29,092 bases of DNA. It comes from Chara braunii (taxonomy: Eukaryota; Streptophyta; Charophyceae; Charales; Characeae). The notes beneath the pieces were generated by a model, which did not search any database, was not told where the DNA came from, and saw only the letters and a list, made by a program, of their open reading frames with translations. Below are positions 1 to 8,878 of this stretch, in pieces; position 1 is the stretch's first letter, and the number at the start of each line of letters is the position of its first letter. Location of the stretch: positions 4,760,032-4,789,123 of the forward strand of contig BFEA01000016.1 in assembly GCA_003427395.1 (NCBI GenBank). Direction: 5' to 3'. The translations under genes were made by a program, and so were the position numbers.

Positions 1-920
1 TCTACTCAGCACTGAATTACTATCCTATCCCTAATTTCCTGTATCCATTCCAAACAACCAATCACAATTGAGCCCGTGCTGTGCACCAATCAGGCCTCTT
101 CCCGGTCTCACACCCCAATCTGGCTCGATTACAAGGCAGCGCTACCCACCCCAGCTCCGACCATCATCGGCCAGATTGTAGCCATTAGTCAAGTTTGCAG
201 ATTGCCTTCCTCTCTCGGCAATTCCAGAGCTCTATACAAAGCCTCAAGCTCCTACATAAGCAGGTTACAGGGCACTGCCCCAACGCCGGCTAGCGTCGTT
301 CTGGCGCCAACTCAAGCTGGCCATTGCACAAGAAGACTCAATTAGGAAATTAGCTAATCTAGAATGCCAACCAGAAATCAAGGATCTGATAATATCAGAA
401 TCCTGATCAGCAAAACTTTCTGATGATGAAATTTGACGAGTACCCTGAGATGATCACAAAGATGATGGATAATGATGACGACGCTGATGATTATTTCTCT
501 CCACCCCTCCCCTTCTTCCACGTATTCTCCTCCTCTCCCATCATTTCCTCTTCTCCTCTCGCTGCCTTCGCTGAGCACAACCCCAGCCCCAACGAGAGAG
601 AGAACCTCCCCATTCCCTTCTACCTTGAGGTAACCAGTTCCCCCAAAAGGTGTACCTCAAAACTAACACTCTGACCTAGTCTGCCTCCGCCAGGAGATAA
701 TGCNCCCCCATACATATCTCCCAGCCCNAGCCCAGGTCAGCTCCCATCATCTGCGTCTACTCCCTGGAGGGCAATCACCTCCCACCTTGTGTTACCCTTG
801 CGGAGTAGCGCTCCCTTCCTGACCAACATACCTACCAACTAGACCATATCCTATCTGGGAGATGAGAATATAACCACCAATGCAGAGATAACTACTGATT
901 GGTGAAAAAATGAATAAAGA
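1..920. other. Unassigned sequence, no recognised gene
   Basis: I find no recognisable protein, RNA or repeat family here. Short open frames on both strands have no motif I know and look like chance. Ambiguous bases occur at 704 and 728. The sequence turns pyrimidine-rich around 490-600. It may be an old, unrecognisable transposon fragment or intergenic DNA. Confidence 0.5.
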
Positions 921-925
921 AGCCG

Positions 926-957
<32 letters not shown>

Positions 958-991
958 GTGATTGGTAGATGATGATGATGGTGATGATGAC

Positions 992-1025
<34 letters not shown>

Positions 1026-1062
1026 CAGATTGGTAGATGATGATGATGATGATGATGATGAG
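926..1062. repeat. (GAT)n microsatellite, interrupted
   Basis: Two to three blocks of GAT/ATG triplets separated by short unique spacers such as TTGGTAGAT. On the minus strand this gives apparent poly-His and poly-Ile/Ser tracts, which explains several spurious open frames. Scattered GATGA-rich sequence continues to about 1330. Confidence 0.95.
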
Positions 1063-1596
1063 CTAAAATTGGCAAAAATAATTAAGGAACGTCGAACTTG
1101 CAATGCCCTAATGGCAACTGTGTGGAAGATTGACAACTCACTATTGCTGTAATGAAAATAGAAGATGACGATGATTACGATTTTTACAGAGAAGTCCGGA
1201 TGATAATCATGAAGAAGATAAAAAGAAGATAAAATAACATGGATGACGAAATAGAGAAGCCGATGATGATTACCACCGGTAACCAAATGAGGATTACAGA
1301 AATGACGGTGTCCTTGATGAAACCCCCCCGCTGAAAAGACAGTGATGAAAATCTCGATGCTCTTGATGGATAACCTGCACAAGATAAAAAACAAACGAAA
1401 GCACATATATAGGTTGATGACGACCTCCTAGCCGCTCTCTTGATGATTCTCTCCAAGTGGCACTGTGATGATTCTTCAAGTAGGACCAATGTTCTCCGCA
1501 CTTTGGTTTCCACAGGGCTGACTCCACTTTCCTCCACCAACATCGACTTTTGGGGGTGTCGGCCTCGAGCTGTGGAGGTACGTCGGGCCTTGCCTT

Positions 1597-2558
1597 TTGA
1601 TCTCAGGTCGGGCGGGAGCACCCGCCCAACTTAAGCATATAACTAAGCGGAGGAAGAGAAACCAACGAGGATTCCCTTGGTAGCGGTGAGCGAACCGGGA
1701 ATAGCCCAGACTGAAAATCCGGGGGCTCTGTTGCTCCCTGAATTGTAGTCTTGAGAGGCAACCTCTGCAGGTTCCCTGGAAGGGGACGCCGAAGAGGGTG
1801 ACAACCCCGTCGACCGCCGGACCCTGCTGCGCAACGAGGTGTTGTCCAAGAGTCGGGTTGCTTGGGAATGCAGCCCCAATTGGGTGGTAAGCCCCATCCA
1901 AGGCTAAATATGTGCGAGGGACCGATAGCGAAGAAGTACCGCGAGGGAAGGATGAAAAGAACTTTGAAAAGAGAGTTAAGGAGTGCTTGAAATTGTCGAG
2001 CGAGAAGCGGATGGAGGGGAAGTCATGCGCTCCCGTCTGGGCAGGGGTGGACGGCGACTGTGTTGTCGCCCCCCTTGTTGGACGTGGGGTGCCTGCCAGC
2101 ATGGGCTGCTGTGACCGGCATTGCGGTGGGGAGCGATTGAAACCCCCCACGGGTGCCCGTCACGGTAGTCGAGGACCTTGAGCACGCGCCTCTTTCGGCG
2201 GGCCCGTTCGGGTTCCTGCGTGTTCGGGATGCTGGCGAAATTCCTCTATCCTGCCCGTCTTGAAACACGGACTGAGGAGTTCAACGTGCATGGGAGCCGG
2301 TGGGTGATNCGGTGGGTGATTAGCCCACGAGGCGGAAGAAACCTGAGTGGCGGGAACCCTCTGTGGGTGCACCGTCTGCCAACCACGATCTGCTGTGAGA
2401 GGTTTGAGTGTGAGCATGCCCGTTGGGACCCGAAAGATGGTGAACTATGCCTGAGCAGGGCGAGGCCAGAGGAAACTCTGGTGGAGGCTCGCACAGCGAT
2501 ACTGACGTGCAAATCGTTCGTCGGACTTGGGTATAGGGGCGAAAGACTAATCGAACCG

Positions 2559-2593
<35 letters not shown>

Positions 2594-2594
2594 C
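1597..2594 (+). rRNA. 25S/28S rRNA, 5' kilobase only (isolated, probably a pseudogene)
   Basis: The sequence starts at the usual LSU 5' end (GATCTCAGGTCGGGCGGG) and runs collinearly through the D1-D3 region. Landmarks are AAGCGGAGGAAGAGAAACC (about 1645), GAATGCAGCCCCAATTGGG (about 1866), ACTTTGAAAAGAGAGTTAA (about 1960), CGTCTTGAAACACGGACT (about 2255), GACCCGAAAGATGGTGAACT (about 2428) and TAGTAGCTGGTTCCCTCCGA (about 2561). It loses the LSU sequence just after TTTCCCTCAGG (about 2592). No 5.8S is recognisable upstream and the rest of the LSU is absent, so this is a fragment outside an rDNA array. Normally invariant positions show changes such as GTCAAAG to GTTAAGG and AAGGACTTT to AAGAACTTT. 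There is an N at 2309 inside a duplicated GGTGGGTGAT. It is a pseudogene or dispersed copy, less likely a truncated contig of real rDNA. Confidence 0.92.
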
Positions 2595-2829
2595 TCGCAT
2601 GAGCTCTCCAGCCTCTTTAAAGGTCTTGGCTATGGAGTACTTCATGTGAAAAACACAGGGAAAATGTTCAAACAGCAGCTGCCGCTACCATTCTCCCTTT
2701 TCCTCCGTGCCTCAGGTCAGATGCCATGTCAACCTGTGACGTAGTAATGACCCAGCGCCTCTAGATACCGCGCGTGCGTCAAGCGCCATCCCCCATCTAA
2801 TTCACAAAATCACAGCACCCTCGCACCAG

Positions 2830-3110
2830 CGCCTCCCTCCCGTCGGCTGCCAGCACCGCGCCACATGTCAGCTAGCATCTTACTAGTCACTCCAAGCGAG
2901 CGCCTAGCCAACCGCAAGTCACCAGCGCCCCACCACTCACCTGTTGCCAGCGCCTCGCCCCCCGCCAGCAGCCAGCGCCTCGCTGCACTCACACAGCCAG
3001 CGCCTCGCCACTCGCGAGAAGCCAGCGCCTCGCAACCTGCGAGAAGCCAGCGCCCCGCCACCTCCGACCAGCCTGCGCCTCGCCTGCAAGCAACCATCAT
3101 GCCACCATCC
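2830..3110 (+). repeat. GC-rich minisatellite, unit about 25-30 bp
   Basis: An imperfect tandem array of a unit containing GCCAGCGCCTCGC, seen at least eight times (for example near 2946, 2974, 2997, 3024 and 3050) with variable spacers. The period is roughly 25-30 bp. Open frames across it are Ala/Pro/Ser-rich and follow from the repeat. Confidence 0.85.
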
Positions 3111-3169
3111 GCGTGCCGCGGCGGCCCGCCAGCCATAGCGCTAGCGCTAACGCGCGCCTACTCCCTGGG

Positions 3170-3545
3170 AGGAAGCAAACTTGAACTGTATCCATGGTGA
3201 TATTGGTTCGTTGAATGTATGCCAATGACGATCCAGGGGTGTGTGGTGGGGAACCCATCTAGTAGGCGGTTCAGGCTTCCTTGAGTTTATAGATTGTGTA
3301 CTTGGTCTCTTTTCTGTAATAAGATCTTGAAGCGAAGCTGCTGGGTAAGACTCCCAGATAGATTAGCAGGAGACTTTGGTTATGAATTCTTCAATAGTTC
3401 CTGGCTGTTTTGTTCCGTTTATTTCTGTTGCCGAATTTTCCTTTTTGGTCCAGTGGCAACTTTTTTTTTTGAGATGTTGAGGGATTCCCGGCCTCATTCG
3501 ATTACTTTTATAATATAAGCTGCAACTTAAAAAAAAAAAAAAACA
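3170..3545 (+). other. AT-rich segment ending in poly(A), 3'-UTR-like
   Basis: A unique AT-rich stretch ends in CTGCAACTTA followed by about 15 A (3530-3545). Composition and terminal A-run resemble the 3' end of a retroposed transcript or SINE. I cannot identify the parent sequence or see a target-site duplication. A T-run at about 3462 might be part of the same element. Confidence 0.3.
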
Positions 3546-3654
3546 CGAACGAAAAAGAACCATGCTGATGCATACGTGAAAATTCCAGACAGGTGAGGAA
3601 CAAAGACAAACAAAATAATATAATGATTGAAGTACATTTTTTAGAAGTCATAAC

Positions 3655-3798
3655 TTTGATTGGCTTTAAGTCCGCCTGATATTCCATGAATGGGCTAAAG
3701 TAGACACAGAGATCCCCCTGAGACCCCCCGAAGAATTCCCTGACCCCTTCCCCCCCTCTTCCAACTGCCTGGTGGGAATGCAGTGGTATGGCATGTAG
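3655..3798 (+). pseudogene. LINE ORF2 C-terminus, third copy (relic)
   Basis: Codons from 3676 to the TAG at 3796-3798 encode a tail matching the extreme C-terminus of the two larger LINEs in this window. It contains FHEWAKVD, then IPLRPPEEFPDPFPP, then QWYGM at the stop. LINE-1 has IPMRSAKDFPDPFPP with SWYGHV, and LINE-2 has IPMKSPEEFPDMFPS with QWFGQQ. The match is direct and collinear over about 35 residues. An in-frame TAA at 3667 and loss of similarity further upstream show a severely 5'-truncated or decayed copy. A short 3' UTR follows and runs into an AAAAG array at 3890, which probably began as the poly(A) tail. It lies in the opposite orientation to LINE-1 and LINE-2. Confidence 0.75.
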
Positions 3799-3887
3799 AA
3801 AGGTAACGAGAAATCAAGGAGCAGCCTACATTCAGCAAGGAAGAGCTCTCCAGAATCGAAGATGGTGGATACTTTTTTTCTCCCATT

Positions 3888-3935
3888 AAAAGAAAAGAAA
3901 AGAAAAGAAAAGAAAAGAAAGAAAGAAAGAAAGGG
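3888..3935 (+). repeat. (AAAAG)n then (AAAG)n microsatellite
   Basis: Consecutive AAAAG units turn into AAAG units directly downstream of the LINE C-terminal relic. The position is consistent with expansion of a retrotransposon poly(A) tail. Confidence 0.9.
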
Positions 3936-5170
3936 CAAAAAAAAGAAACAAAAAGTTGCATGTGGCACCCCTTGGACTCCAAAGCTCTTACCAGCGTACC
4001 TCCACTGTCTTTTTGGGCGCAAAGCTTCCAGCGGTTCCTAACACAGGCATAGTTACCCCATAATGGCCCATAACCTATACTCGCGCAGATTGTGGAAGGC
4101 TTATCTCAGTTTGTTCTTCTGCTCAGCATATGCCGCTGCACTACTCATGGTGTAAGAACTTAAGGAGGCCTCCTTGCCTGCAGGCTGGTTTTCACAAACA
4201 CAACCTCTGTGCACACTATAGGAGCCTCTCAAAGTTTCCTAAAGATAAATGGCCCACCACACATTCGGCTGGACGAAGCATTTCGTGCCTGCCTTCGGTT
4301 GGGTAAGGGGTAGCTAGCTAATCCACTTTAATCCCAACTAAAGATTCCGAACCTATATAAAAGTCGATATTTCAGTGAGGATTCTGAGGAAGCCATATTC
4401 TCTCTCTAATAGTCCAACACATGTGTGGTACACCATGTTGAATTCAAAGCTGGAAACCTCCAGGCCTCCCTCCTAACCTCCTCCAAGTCAGGTACTCTTC
4501 TGTCACAACAACATTGGAAAGGAATGCAAACGCCGATCCACACAAAGGAGGAGAGGGGGAGGAGGGGGGGGGAGGGTTGAGAGGGAAGAAGAGGGAGACG
4601 GCGGTGGTGGGCAGGGAGGGAGTAGAGAGGGTTCCACTACACCATCCTGGAGTATAAATACATCCTTGATTAAACCAATGTATTACTAACAAACCCTTGC
4701 CGCTCTAGGCAGAGAGTTGACTTGGCAGCGGCCCACAGAAGACCGACCAGAGCAGACTTTGTGTGATCATACACACAGGTGATCTGAAAGAAGCCACATT
4801 CTATGCGCTGTTGCGTGCTGCATGCTTGTTCTGACTAGCAAGCTGGTGCTGGATGGTCAATGTCCTTCACAAACTGCCGTGCCATGCCATGCCATGCCAT
4901 TGCCTGCTTTCAACCAGAGCAACCAATGACACAGAGGACAGGACGTTGCCCAGATAGACGGTTCTGGTCAGTGGCAGACAGGAAAGGGCAGGTCGAAAGA
5001 ATCCGAACCTATTCACACTATGGACTTCTTCGGATGTGTCTGATTGCGATTACGACTAATAGACTATGTCGAGAAAGTAGTCCCAGGCCTTCCACAAATA
5101 AATCTGACGGCAAGAATTACGTCAAGAAAGTCCAGGCGTTGCAAGTATGACCTCACTGGATTGATTGGCT
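3936..5170. other. Unassigned sequence between LINE relic and GGATA satellite
   Basis: No coding domain is recognised. It holds a purine-rich G-run patch (about 4545-4620), a short CATGC array (about 4880-4903) and two TATA-like sites annotated separately. The paired TATA boxes about 300 bp apart could belong to decayed LTRs, but I found no terminal repeats to support this. Confidence 0.4.
4354..4363 (+). promoter_or_regulatory. TATA-box-like site
   Basis: TATATAAAAG is a strong match to the plant TATA consensus. No gene or clear LTR is recognisable downstream, so its function is unproven. A second candidate, TATAAATA, lies at 4653-4660. Confidence 0.25.
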
Positions 5171-5173
5171 AAG

Positions 5174-5410
5174 AGGAAAGGATAGGATAGGATAGGATAG
5201 GATAGGATAGGATAGGATAGGATAGGATAGGATAGGATAGGAAAGGGAAGGAACGGAAAGAAAAGGATAGGGTAGGAAAGCAAAGGATAGGGTAGGATAG
5301 GAAAGGAAAGGATAGGATAGGCAAGGCAGGGAAAGGATAGGATAGGCAAGGAAAGGATAGGAAAGGATAGGATAGGAAAGGAAGGAAAGGGTAGGATAGG
5401 ATAGGACAGA
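5174..5410. repeat. (GGATA)n pentanucleotide satellite
   Basis: About ten perfect GGATA units (5178-5240) are followed by degenerate GGAAA/GGATA/GGCAA variants to about 5410. On the minus strand it translates to Ser/Tyr/Pro/Leu repeats in every frame, which produces long spurious open frames. It is not a known plant telomere unit. Confidence 0.95.
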
Positions 5411-5540
5411 AGAGCCAAATGTGGACGAGAATGGACCCCAATCGGAAGGGATTCTAAGAGGCTGCAATTGAAGTGGGTGTGCATGCGTGTGTTCGAAACG
5501 CTCCGTAAGGACGTTGCTGACAATTAAGTGACTACACTCG

Positions 5541-5811
5541 TCATACCTCTTCTGGTTTACAGGAGGATGGCATTAAGTATTCCTGGTCCTCAACCGGATT
5601 CATGGAAAGGATGCACAGTAGAAGTGGCAGAAAGAAGAAGCAACCCATGAACACAATGACACCAAGATCTGCTTCTTCTCCGACCGGGGGAAAGGAATCC
5701 ATCAGCCAGTAGAGCCGTCGAACACACCATAGGCAGTACAGAGCAGCAATTGTTAATATCAGCGCCAGGGATGCCGGCGCTCTCTTCTCTGGCGCCTTTG
5801 AACGCTTGGAC
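5541..5811 (-). CDS. Possible terminal exon, two-helix membrane protein, unidentified
   Basis: Minus-strand codons run from just after a canonical acceptor (TGTTCTGCAG, intron end at 5812) to a TGA at 5541-5543, about 90 codons without a stop. The predicted segment starts with a basic stretch (SKRSKAPEKRAP). It then has a hydrophobic helix (about residues 14-34, beginning SLALILTIAALY), a polar linker with PPVGEEADLG, a second very hydrophobic helix (about residues 51-70, GVIVFMGCFFFLPLLL) and an acidic C-terminal tail ending KPEEV. There is no Met before residue 38, so a start would have to come from an upstream exon at higher coordinates, perhaps beyond a long repeat-filled intron. I do not recognise the family. 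The case rests on the splice-like boundary, an open frame and sensible membrane topology. It could still be a chance frame or an old gene fragment. Confidence 0.42.
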
Positions 5812-6525
5812 CTGCAGAACAGCCCAGCCAGTCAAAGGATCCCCATAGATAATTACTCAAAAAATATCAAACACTCTATCAATATTCAAATAACATCATC
5901 TTTTTTCCCTCCCTTTCTGCACACACATACACACATAAGGAAATTGAGCAATAGCGAACTGACAGAATTCCAAATTGCAACATCACATTGACAGACAGAC
6001 AGTCGCGAGCTGTCCAGAAAGCAGAAATGCACCAATATCACACCAAAGGAGAACCAAAGCAACGAACTCAATTGTCCATGAAAGCCCTCTCTCGCCACCA
6101 TCAACAACGTATCTGAAGTCTTTCGTCCCTACTGGTGCTCAGCACCCAGACTCGGATTGCACAGCTCCTATACTAGCCTACTCTAACGACAAAAGCAACC
6201 AGATGACATCAGCAGCAGCAACCACAGTACATGCGGATGTTGCCCATGCAGACCACCGTGACGACCAGGTACGTGCCCTCTCGTCTTATCCCTCACTTGC
6301 CCACTTGCCCTCTCAATGCTCATCCCGTCTTCCACCCACACCACCATACCCTGCTGACCTCCTTGCACCCAAGCCCGGCTATGGCTGGCTTGGCACAGCG
6401 CTGCACAAGCAGCACTCCTCCCTCTAGCGCCTGTGTGCGCCCTGCTCTCACTGCCAGCGGCCTCGAGCACTCGCACTAGCAGCGTTGCCGCATGTGAAGT
6501 GAGTGCCCAAACGCCTCACCTGTTG

Positions 6526-6557
6526 CCAGGCACTTTCCTATATGGAAAGTGGCCTGG
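6526..6557. other. Conserved hairpin in element copy 1
   Basis: CCAGGCACTTTCC and GGAAAGTGGCCTGG pair around a TATAT loop. The homologous position in copy 2 (7959-7989) pairs CTCTTTCC with GGAAAGAG. One base pair has therefore switched from A-T to T-A while pairing is kept. Confidence 0.7.
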
Positions 6558-6627
6558 CCTGAAGCCCGCCTGGCTGGGATGCTCGTGTGCCCAGTAGCTT
6601 CATGTTGGGTCAAACTGTCTGTCTGCA

Positions 6628-6656
6628 CCCAGGCCCGATTCAGACAGTGGCCTGGG
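6628..6656. other. Perfect 8-bp inverted repeat in element copy 1
   Basis: CCCAGGCC and GGCCTGGG flank a 13-base spacer. It lies inside element copy 1 and adds to the strong local secondary-structure potential. No equivalent perfect stem is clear in copy 2. Confidence 0.5.
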
Positions 6657-6969
6657 ACCGAAACAGTCAAGGGCTCCCAGCTATCACACGTGGCATGAGT
6701 TGTTTCCGGCGTTGTGATAGGCAGAAAGGCCTGCTTCCACGTCAAGCCCAGAAGAGCCGAGATGGGCGCATGTAACCAACTTGCCGGAAGATTCACATGT
6801 TTGCGAGCAGGGCGCATGTAACCAACTTGCGGGAGGTAACTGTCTGGTGCCCACCAGGCCACACCGAAAAAAGAAGGCCCGCATTCACTTGGGGCGGGCA
6901 CAAGGCTTGCAGCAGGGCCCCATCAAGGCCTGCCGAGGACAATGTTGCTCGCATATTGTATATATCCCG

Positions 6970-7270
6970 TGTACAAAAAAAAAAAAAAAACCAGCATTGC
7001 TTTCATTTTAAACTACTGCGTTTCTTTGTGTATATTGTCATCATTTATTTACACATGCAGTTCCTGATGTGTGTACATTGATTGCCACCATTAACACAGG
7101 GTTGAATTGCATTTTGGAGGTTGTTGTTGTTGTTGTTGTTGTGGCTTCCAGAAGGTACAAGGTGATGTGGGTGGACTTAGGTGTCTGTAACTTCGGGGCC
7201 TGGTTACCGTGGCATGCATGGACAGCCACATGGGCCCTAGAGGCCCAACACAGGATCTGCCCGGCCCTTA
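6970..7270. other. Spacer between inverted element copies; A-runs and (GTT)n
   Basis: Sequence between the 5' ends of the two inverted copies. It holds an A-run at about 6974-6989, an AT-rich stretch and a GTT microsatellite at 7121-7142. It ends in a second A-run (7270-7287) that adjoins a solitary LINE tail. No coding domain is recognised. Confidence 0.5.
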
Positions 7271-7284
7271 AAAAAAAAAAAAAA

Positions 7285-7393
7285 AAAGCGTGCTACGCGG
7301 GGTGATATGAGCACCACTGCCTAGTAGCCTGTCGCCAGATGCTCCAATCTAGTGGTGGGGAGCCGCACCTGCTGAAACCGGGTCCAGCGTCCC
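7285..7393 (-). mobile_element. Solitary LINE-type 3' tail
   Basis: On the minus strand this carries the tail block also found at the ends of LINE-1 and LINE-2. It has a GGGACGCTGGACCCGGTTTC block (7371-7393), then CTCCCCACCA...TGGAGC (7341-7363), then a third stem-loop with TGCTCATATCA in the loop (about 7302-7313). The first hairpin has lost one base in its 3' arm. The adjoining homopolymer at 7270-7287 has the opposite polarity to the poly(A) of the other copies, so this copy may have been rearranged or abut another element. It is a 5'-truncated LINE or a LINE-mobilised SINE. Confidence 0.65.
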
Positions 7394-7530
7394 ATGCATC
7401 ATACAAAAGAAGACTGAATCTTGCTCTCATAGACCCCAACAGGCACCTTCCTTGTGGGATGATCTTATTTGGGGATGGGATTGGCCGGGAGTGCCTTACC
7501 CAGCCCGGTTCGGCTGCGGCATTCATGTGA

Positions 7531-7553
7531 GGGACGCCGGGCCGGTTTCCCGG
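7531..7553 (+). other. Tail hairpin-1 motif, GC-paired variant
   Basis: GGGACGC is followed by CCGGG...CCCGG around a CCGGTTT loop. This is the first hairpin of the LINE tail with two pairs changed to GC on both arms. It lies immediately before the 5' end of element copy 2 and is followed by TTTTATAATGG. Confidence 0.5.
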
Positions 7554-7554
7554 T

Positions 7555-8637
7555 TTTATAATGGAAATGCGAGGATCAGGGTCCTCGGTAGGCCTATGGG
7601 CCCCTGTCTGCAGCCTTACCCGCCCTAAGTGCAGGCGGAGGTGCCCGCCCTAAGTAAAGGCGGGCCTGGCTTTTTGCAAAAGGCCTTCGACTGTCAATTT
7701 CATATTTGGGGTTCAGGCAGTTGCGACGCGCCAGTTGGTTGAAAGAAACACAGGCCGAGCAACCCAGGCATTTCCATGGCCCTCCGGGCTTTTCCAAAGA
7801 ATGCAGGCCCTGGGCGTGAATCGCAGCCTCATACAGAGACAGTTGGGCGCCCAACCGAACGAGGCCCAGCAGCCCAGTAGCTGCTGCATCCAAGCAGCCT
7901 CCCGGGGCCTTCCGGAAGCTTCTGGGCCCAGGCCAGCCCATTCAGGCTGTGAAAGCAGCCAGCTCTTTCCATAAAGGAAAGAGCTCTGGCCAGGCCAGGG
8001 CATTCAGGCACTCGCATGCTGGGTGGCAGCGCTGCTGGAGCTTATGCTCGTAGGCTGCTGCTAGCGCTGAGAGGCGAGGTGCAGCACGTGCGGTCGTGCA
8101 GAGGAGGAGGGCGCTGCTGAGGGCAGCGCCATAGCCCAGCCACCATAGCTGGTGGGCTTGGACTACAGTGAAGCGCAGGGGTGGTCTTCGGGTGACAGAG
8201 AGGACAGGTGTGGGTGAAGTCAGGGGATAGGTGAAGGATGATGATGATGATGGTGATGTGAGGGCACGTACCTTGTATTGGCGATGGTCTGCATGGGTGG
8301 CATCTTCAAGTACTTGGGGCTGCTGCTGATGTCAACAGTTGCATTGTCTTTTTGTAGTCTGTAGTAGCTGTGTAGGAATAGGCTGGGCGCTGAGCGCCAA
8401 GTGTGAGTGTAAGGGAACTGGACTCTTTTGTTGAGAGGAGAGAGTGAGCTCTCCACAGACATTGGTTTTCAGTGCTACGAAACTCCATTGGTGTATTATT
8501 GGTGCAACGCTGCTATCTGTACACGGTGTGACTATTTGGCTTGCAATGTGATGGTGTGATCTGGGATTGTCATCTCGCTGTTGCTTATTTTCCTTGCAGA
8601 AAGTAGTTTTCTTATAAAAAAAAAAAAAAAAAAAAAC
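7555..8637 (+). mobile_element. Unnamed repeat element, copy 2, with poly(A)
   Basis: Plus-strand homologue of 5925-6965, in head-to-head orientation with it. It begins near the G/C-rich GAGGATCAGGGTCCTCGG block and carries the GGCGGG...CCCGCC blocks, the GGAAAG hairpin (7959-7989) and GAGGGCACGTACCT (about 8262). It ends GCAGAAAGTAGTTTTCTTAT followed by about 20 A (8617-8637). The terminal A-run points to a retroposed, RNA-mediated origin. No long open frame with recognisable domains is present. A short GATGATGATG array lies at about 8235-8250. Confidence 0.7.
7959..7989. other. Conserved hairpin in element copy 2
   Basis: CCAG-CTCTTTCC pairs with GGAAAGAGCTCTGG around a short A/T-rich loop. 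It is the counterpart of 6526-6557, with a compensatory pair change. Confidence 0.7.
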
Positions 8638-8649
8638 TGACTCCTGCTG

Positions 8650-8770
8650 GAAAGCAGGTCGGCCATACCGTCTTTCACCTGAAAATACCGCTTGGGCATT
8701 GTATATGAGCATAACGCCCAGCAGAAGTTATATTAGTCTATATTCGTTTATAACGCTCGGGCATTATATT
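8650..8770 (-). repeat. Dispersed motif with ACGCCC/GGGCRT halves
   Basis: The minus strand reads ACAATGCCCAAGCGGTATTT then TCAGGTGAAAGACGG, aligning with 17958-18000 (plus strand), about 33 of 45 positions by eye. Further halves of the same palindrome appear as ATAACGCCCAG (about 8710) and AACGCTCGGGCATT (about 8751). It appears to be a small unclassified dispersed repeat. Confidence 0.4.
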
Positions 8771-8816
8771 CAGTAAATTGGAAGCAACTTTGGTGAGGAC
8801 CGCAGATTAAAAATGA

Positions 8817-8859
<43 letters not shown>

Positions 8860-8861
8860 GT
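8817..8861. repeat. (AAT)n microsatellite
   Basis: About fourteen AAT units with one interruption, directly abutting the low-coordinate end of the chromovirus LTR-like repeat. Confidence 0.95.
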
Positions 8862-8878
8862 AATAAAATTACTAAAAT

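Larger units (their letters stand above)
5925..6965 (-). mobile_element. Unnamed repeat element, copy 1 (inverted relative to copy 2)
   Basis: Read on the minus strand, this segment aligns collinearly with 7555-8637 on the plus strand. Shared blocks run in order: TCCTCGGYAGGCC (about 6935), GGCCCGC...GGGCGGGCAC (about 6880), a GGAAAG hairpin (6526-6557), AGCAGCG..GCC (about 6480), GAGGGCACGTACCT (about 6275), GGTCTGCATGGG (about 6245), GCTGCTGATGTCA (about 6210), TTGGTG..ATATTGGTGCA (about 6040), CAATGTGATG (about 5985) and TTTCCTT...GCAGAAAG (about 5920). Identity looks about 65-75 percent by eye with many indels. The element is non-coding as far as I can tell. Its 3' end is A/G-rich (GGGAGGGAAAAAAG), compared with a true poly(A) in copy 2. 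Confidence 0.7.

Noticed and set aside
792-1406. Long minus-strand open frame with poly-His and poly-Ser
   Set aside because: It is a translation of the GAT microsatellite and flanks, with no conserved domain.
1430-1596. ITS2 and 5.8S rRNA upstream of the LSU fragment
   Set aside because: No 5.8S sequence is recognisable; the stretch might be ITS2 but nothing diagnostic supports it.
3666-4022. Minus-strand frame of 118 codons with Phe-rich stretch
   Set aside because: It is antisense to the LINE C-terminal relic and to the AAAAG repeat; the plus-strand reading is the meaningful one.
5122-5523. Overlapping minus-strand frames rich in Ser-Tyr-Pro-Ile-Leu
   Set aside because: All three frames are open because the GGATA repeat lacks stops; no real protein is indicated.
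7270-7287. Poly(A) of the solitary LINE tail at 7285-7393
   Set aside because: The A-run is on the plus strand whereas the tail is on the minus strand, so it must belong to something else or result from rearrangement.
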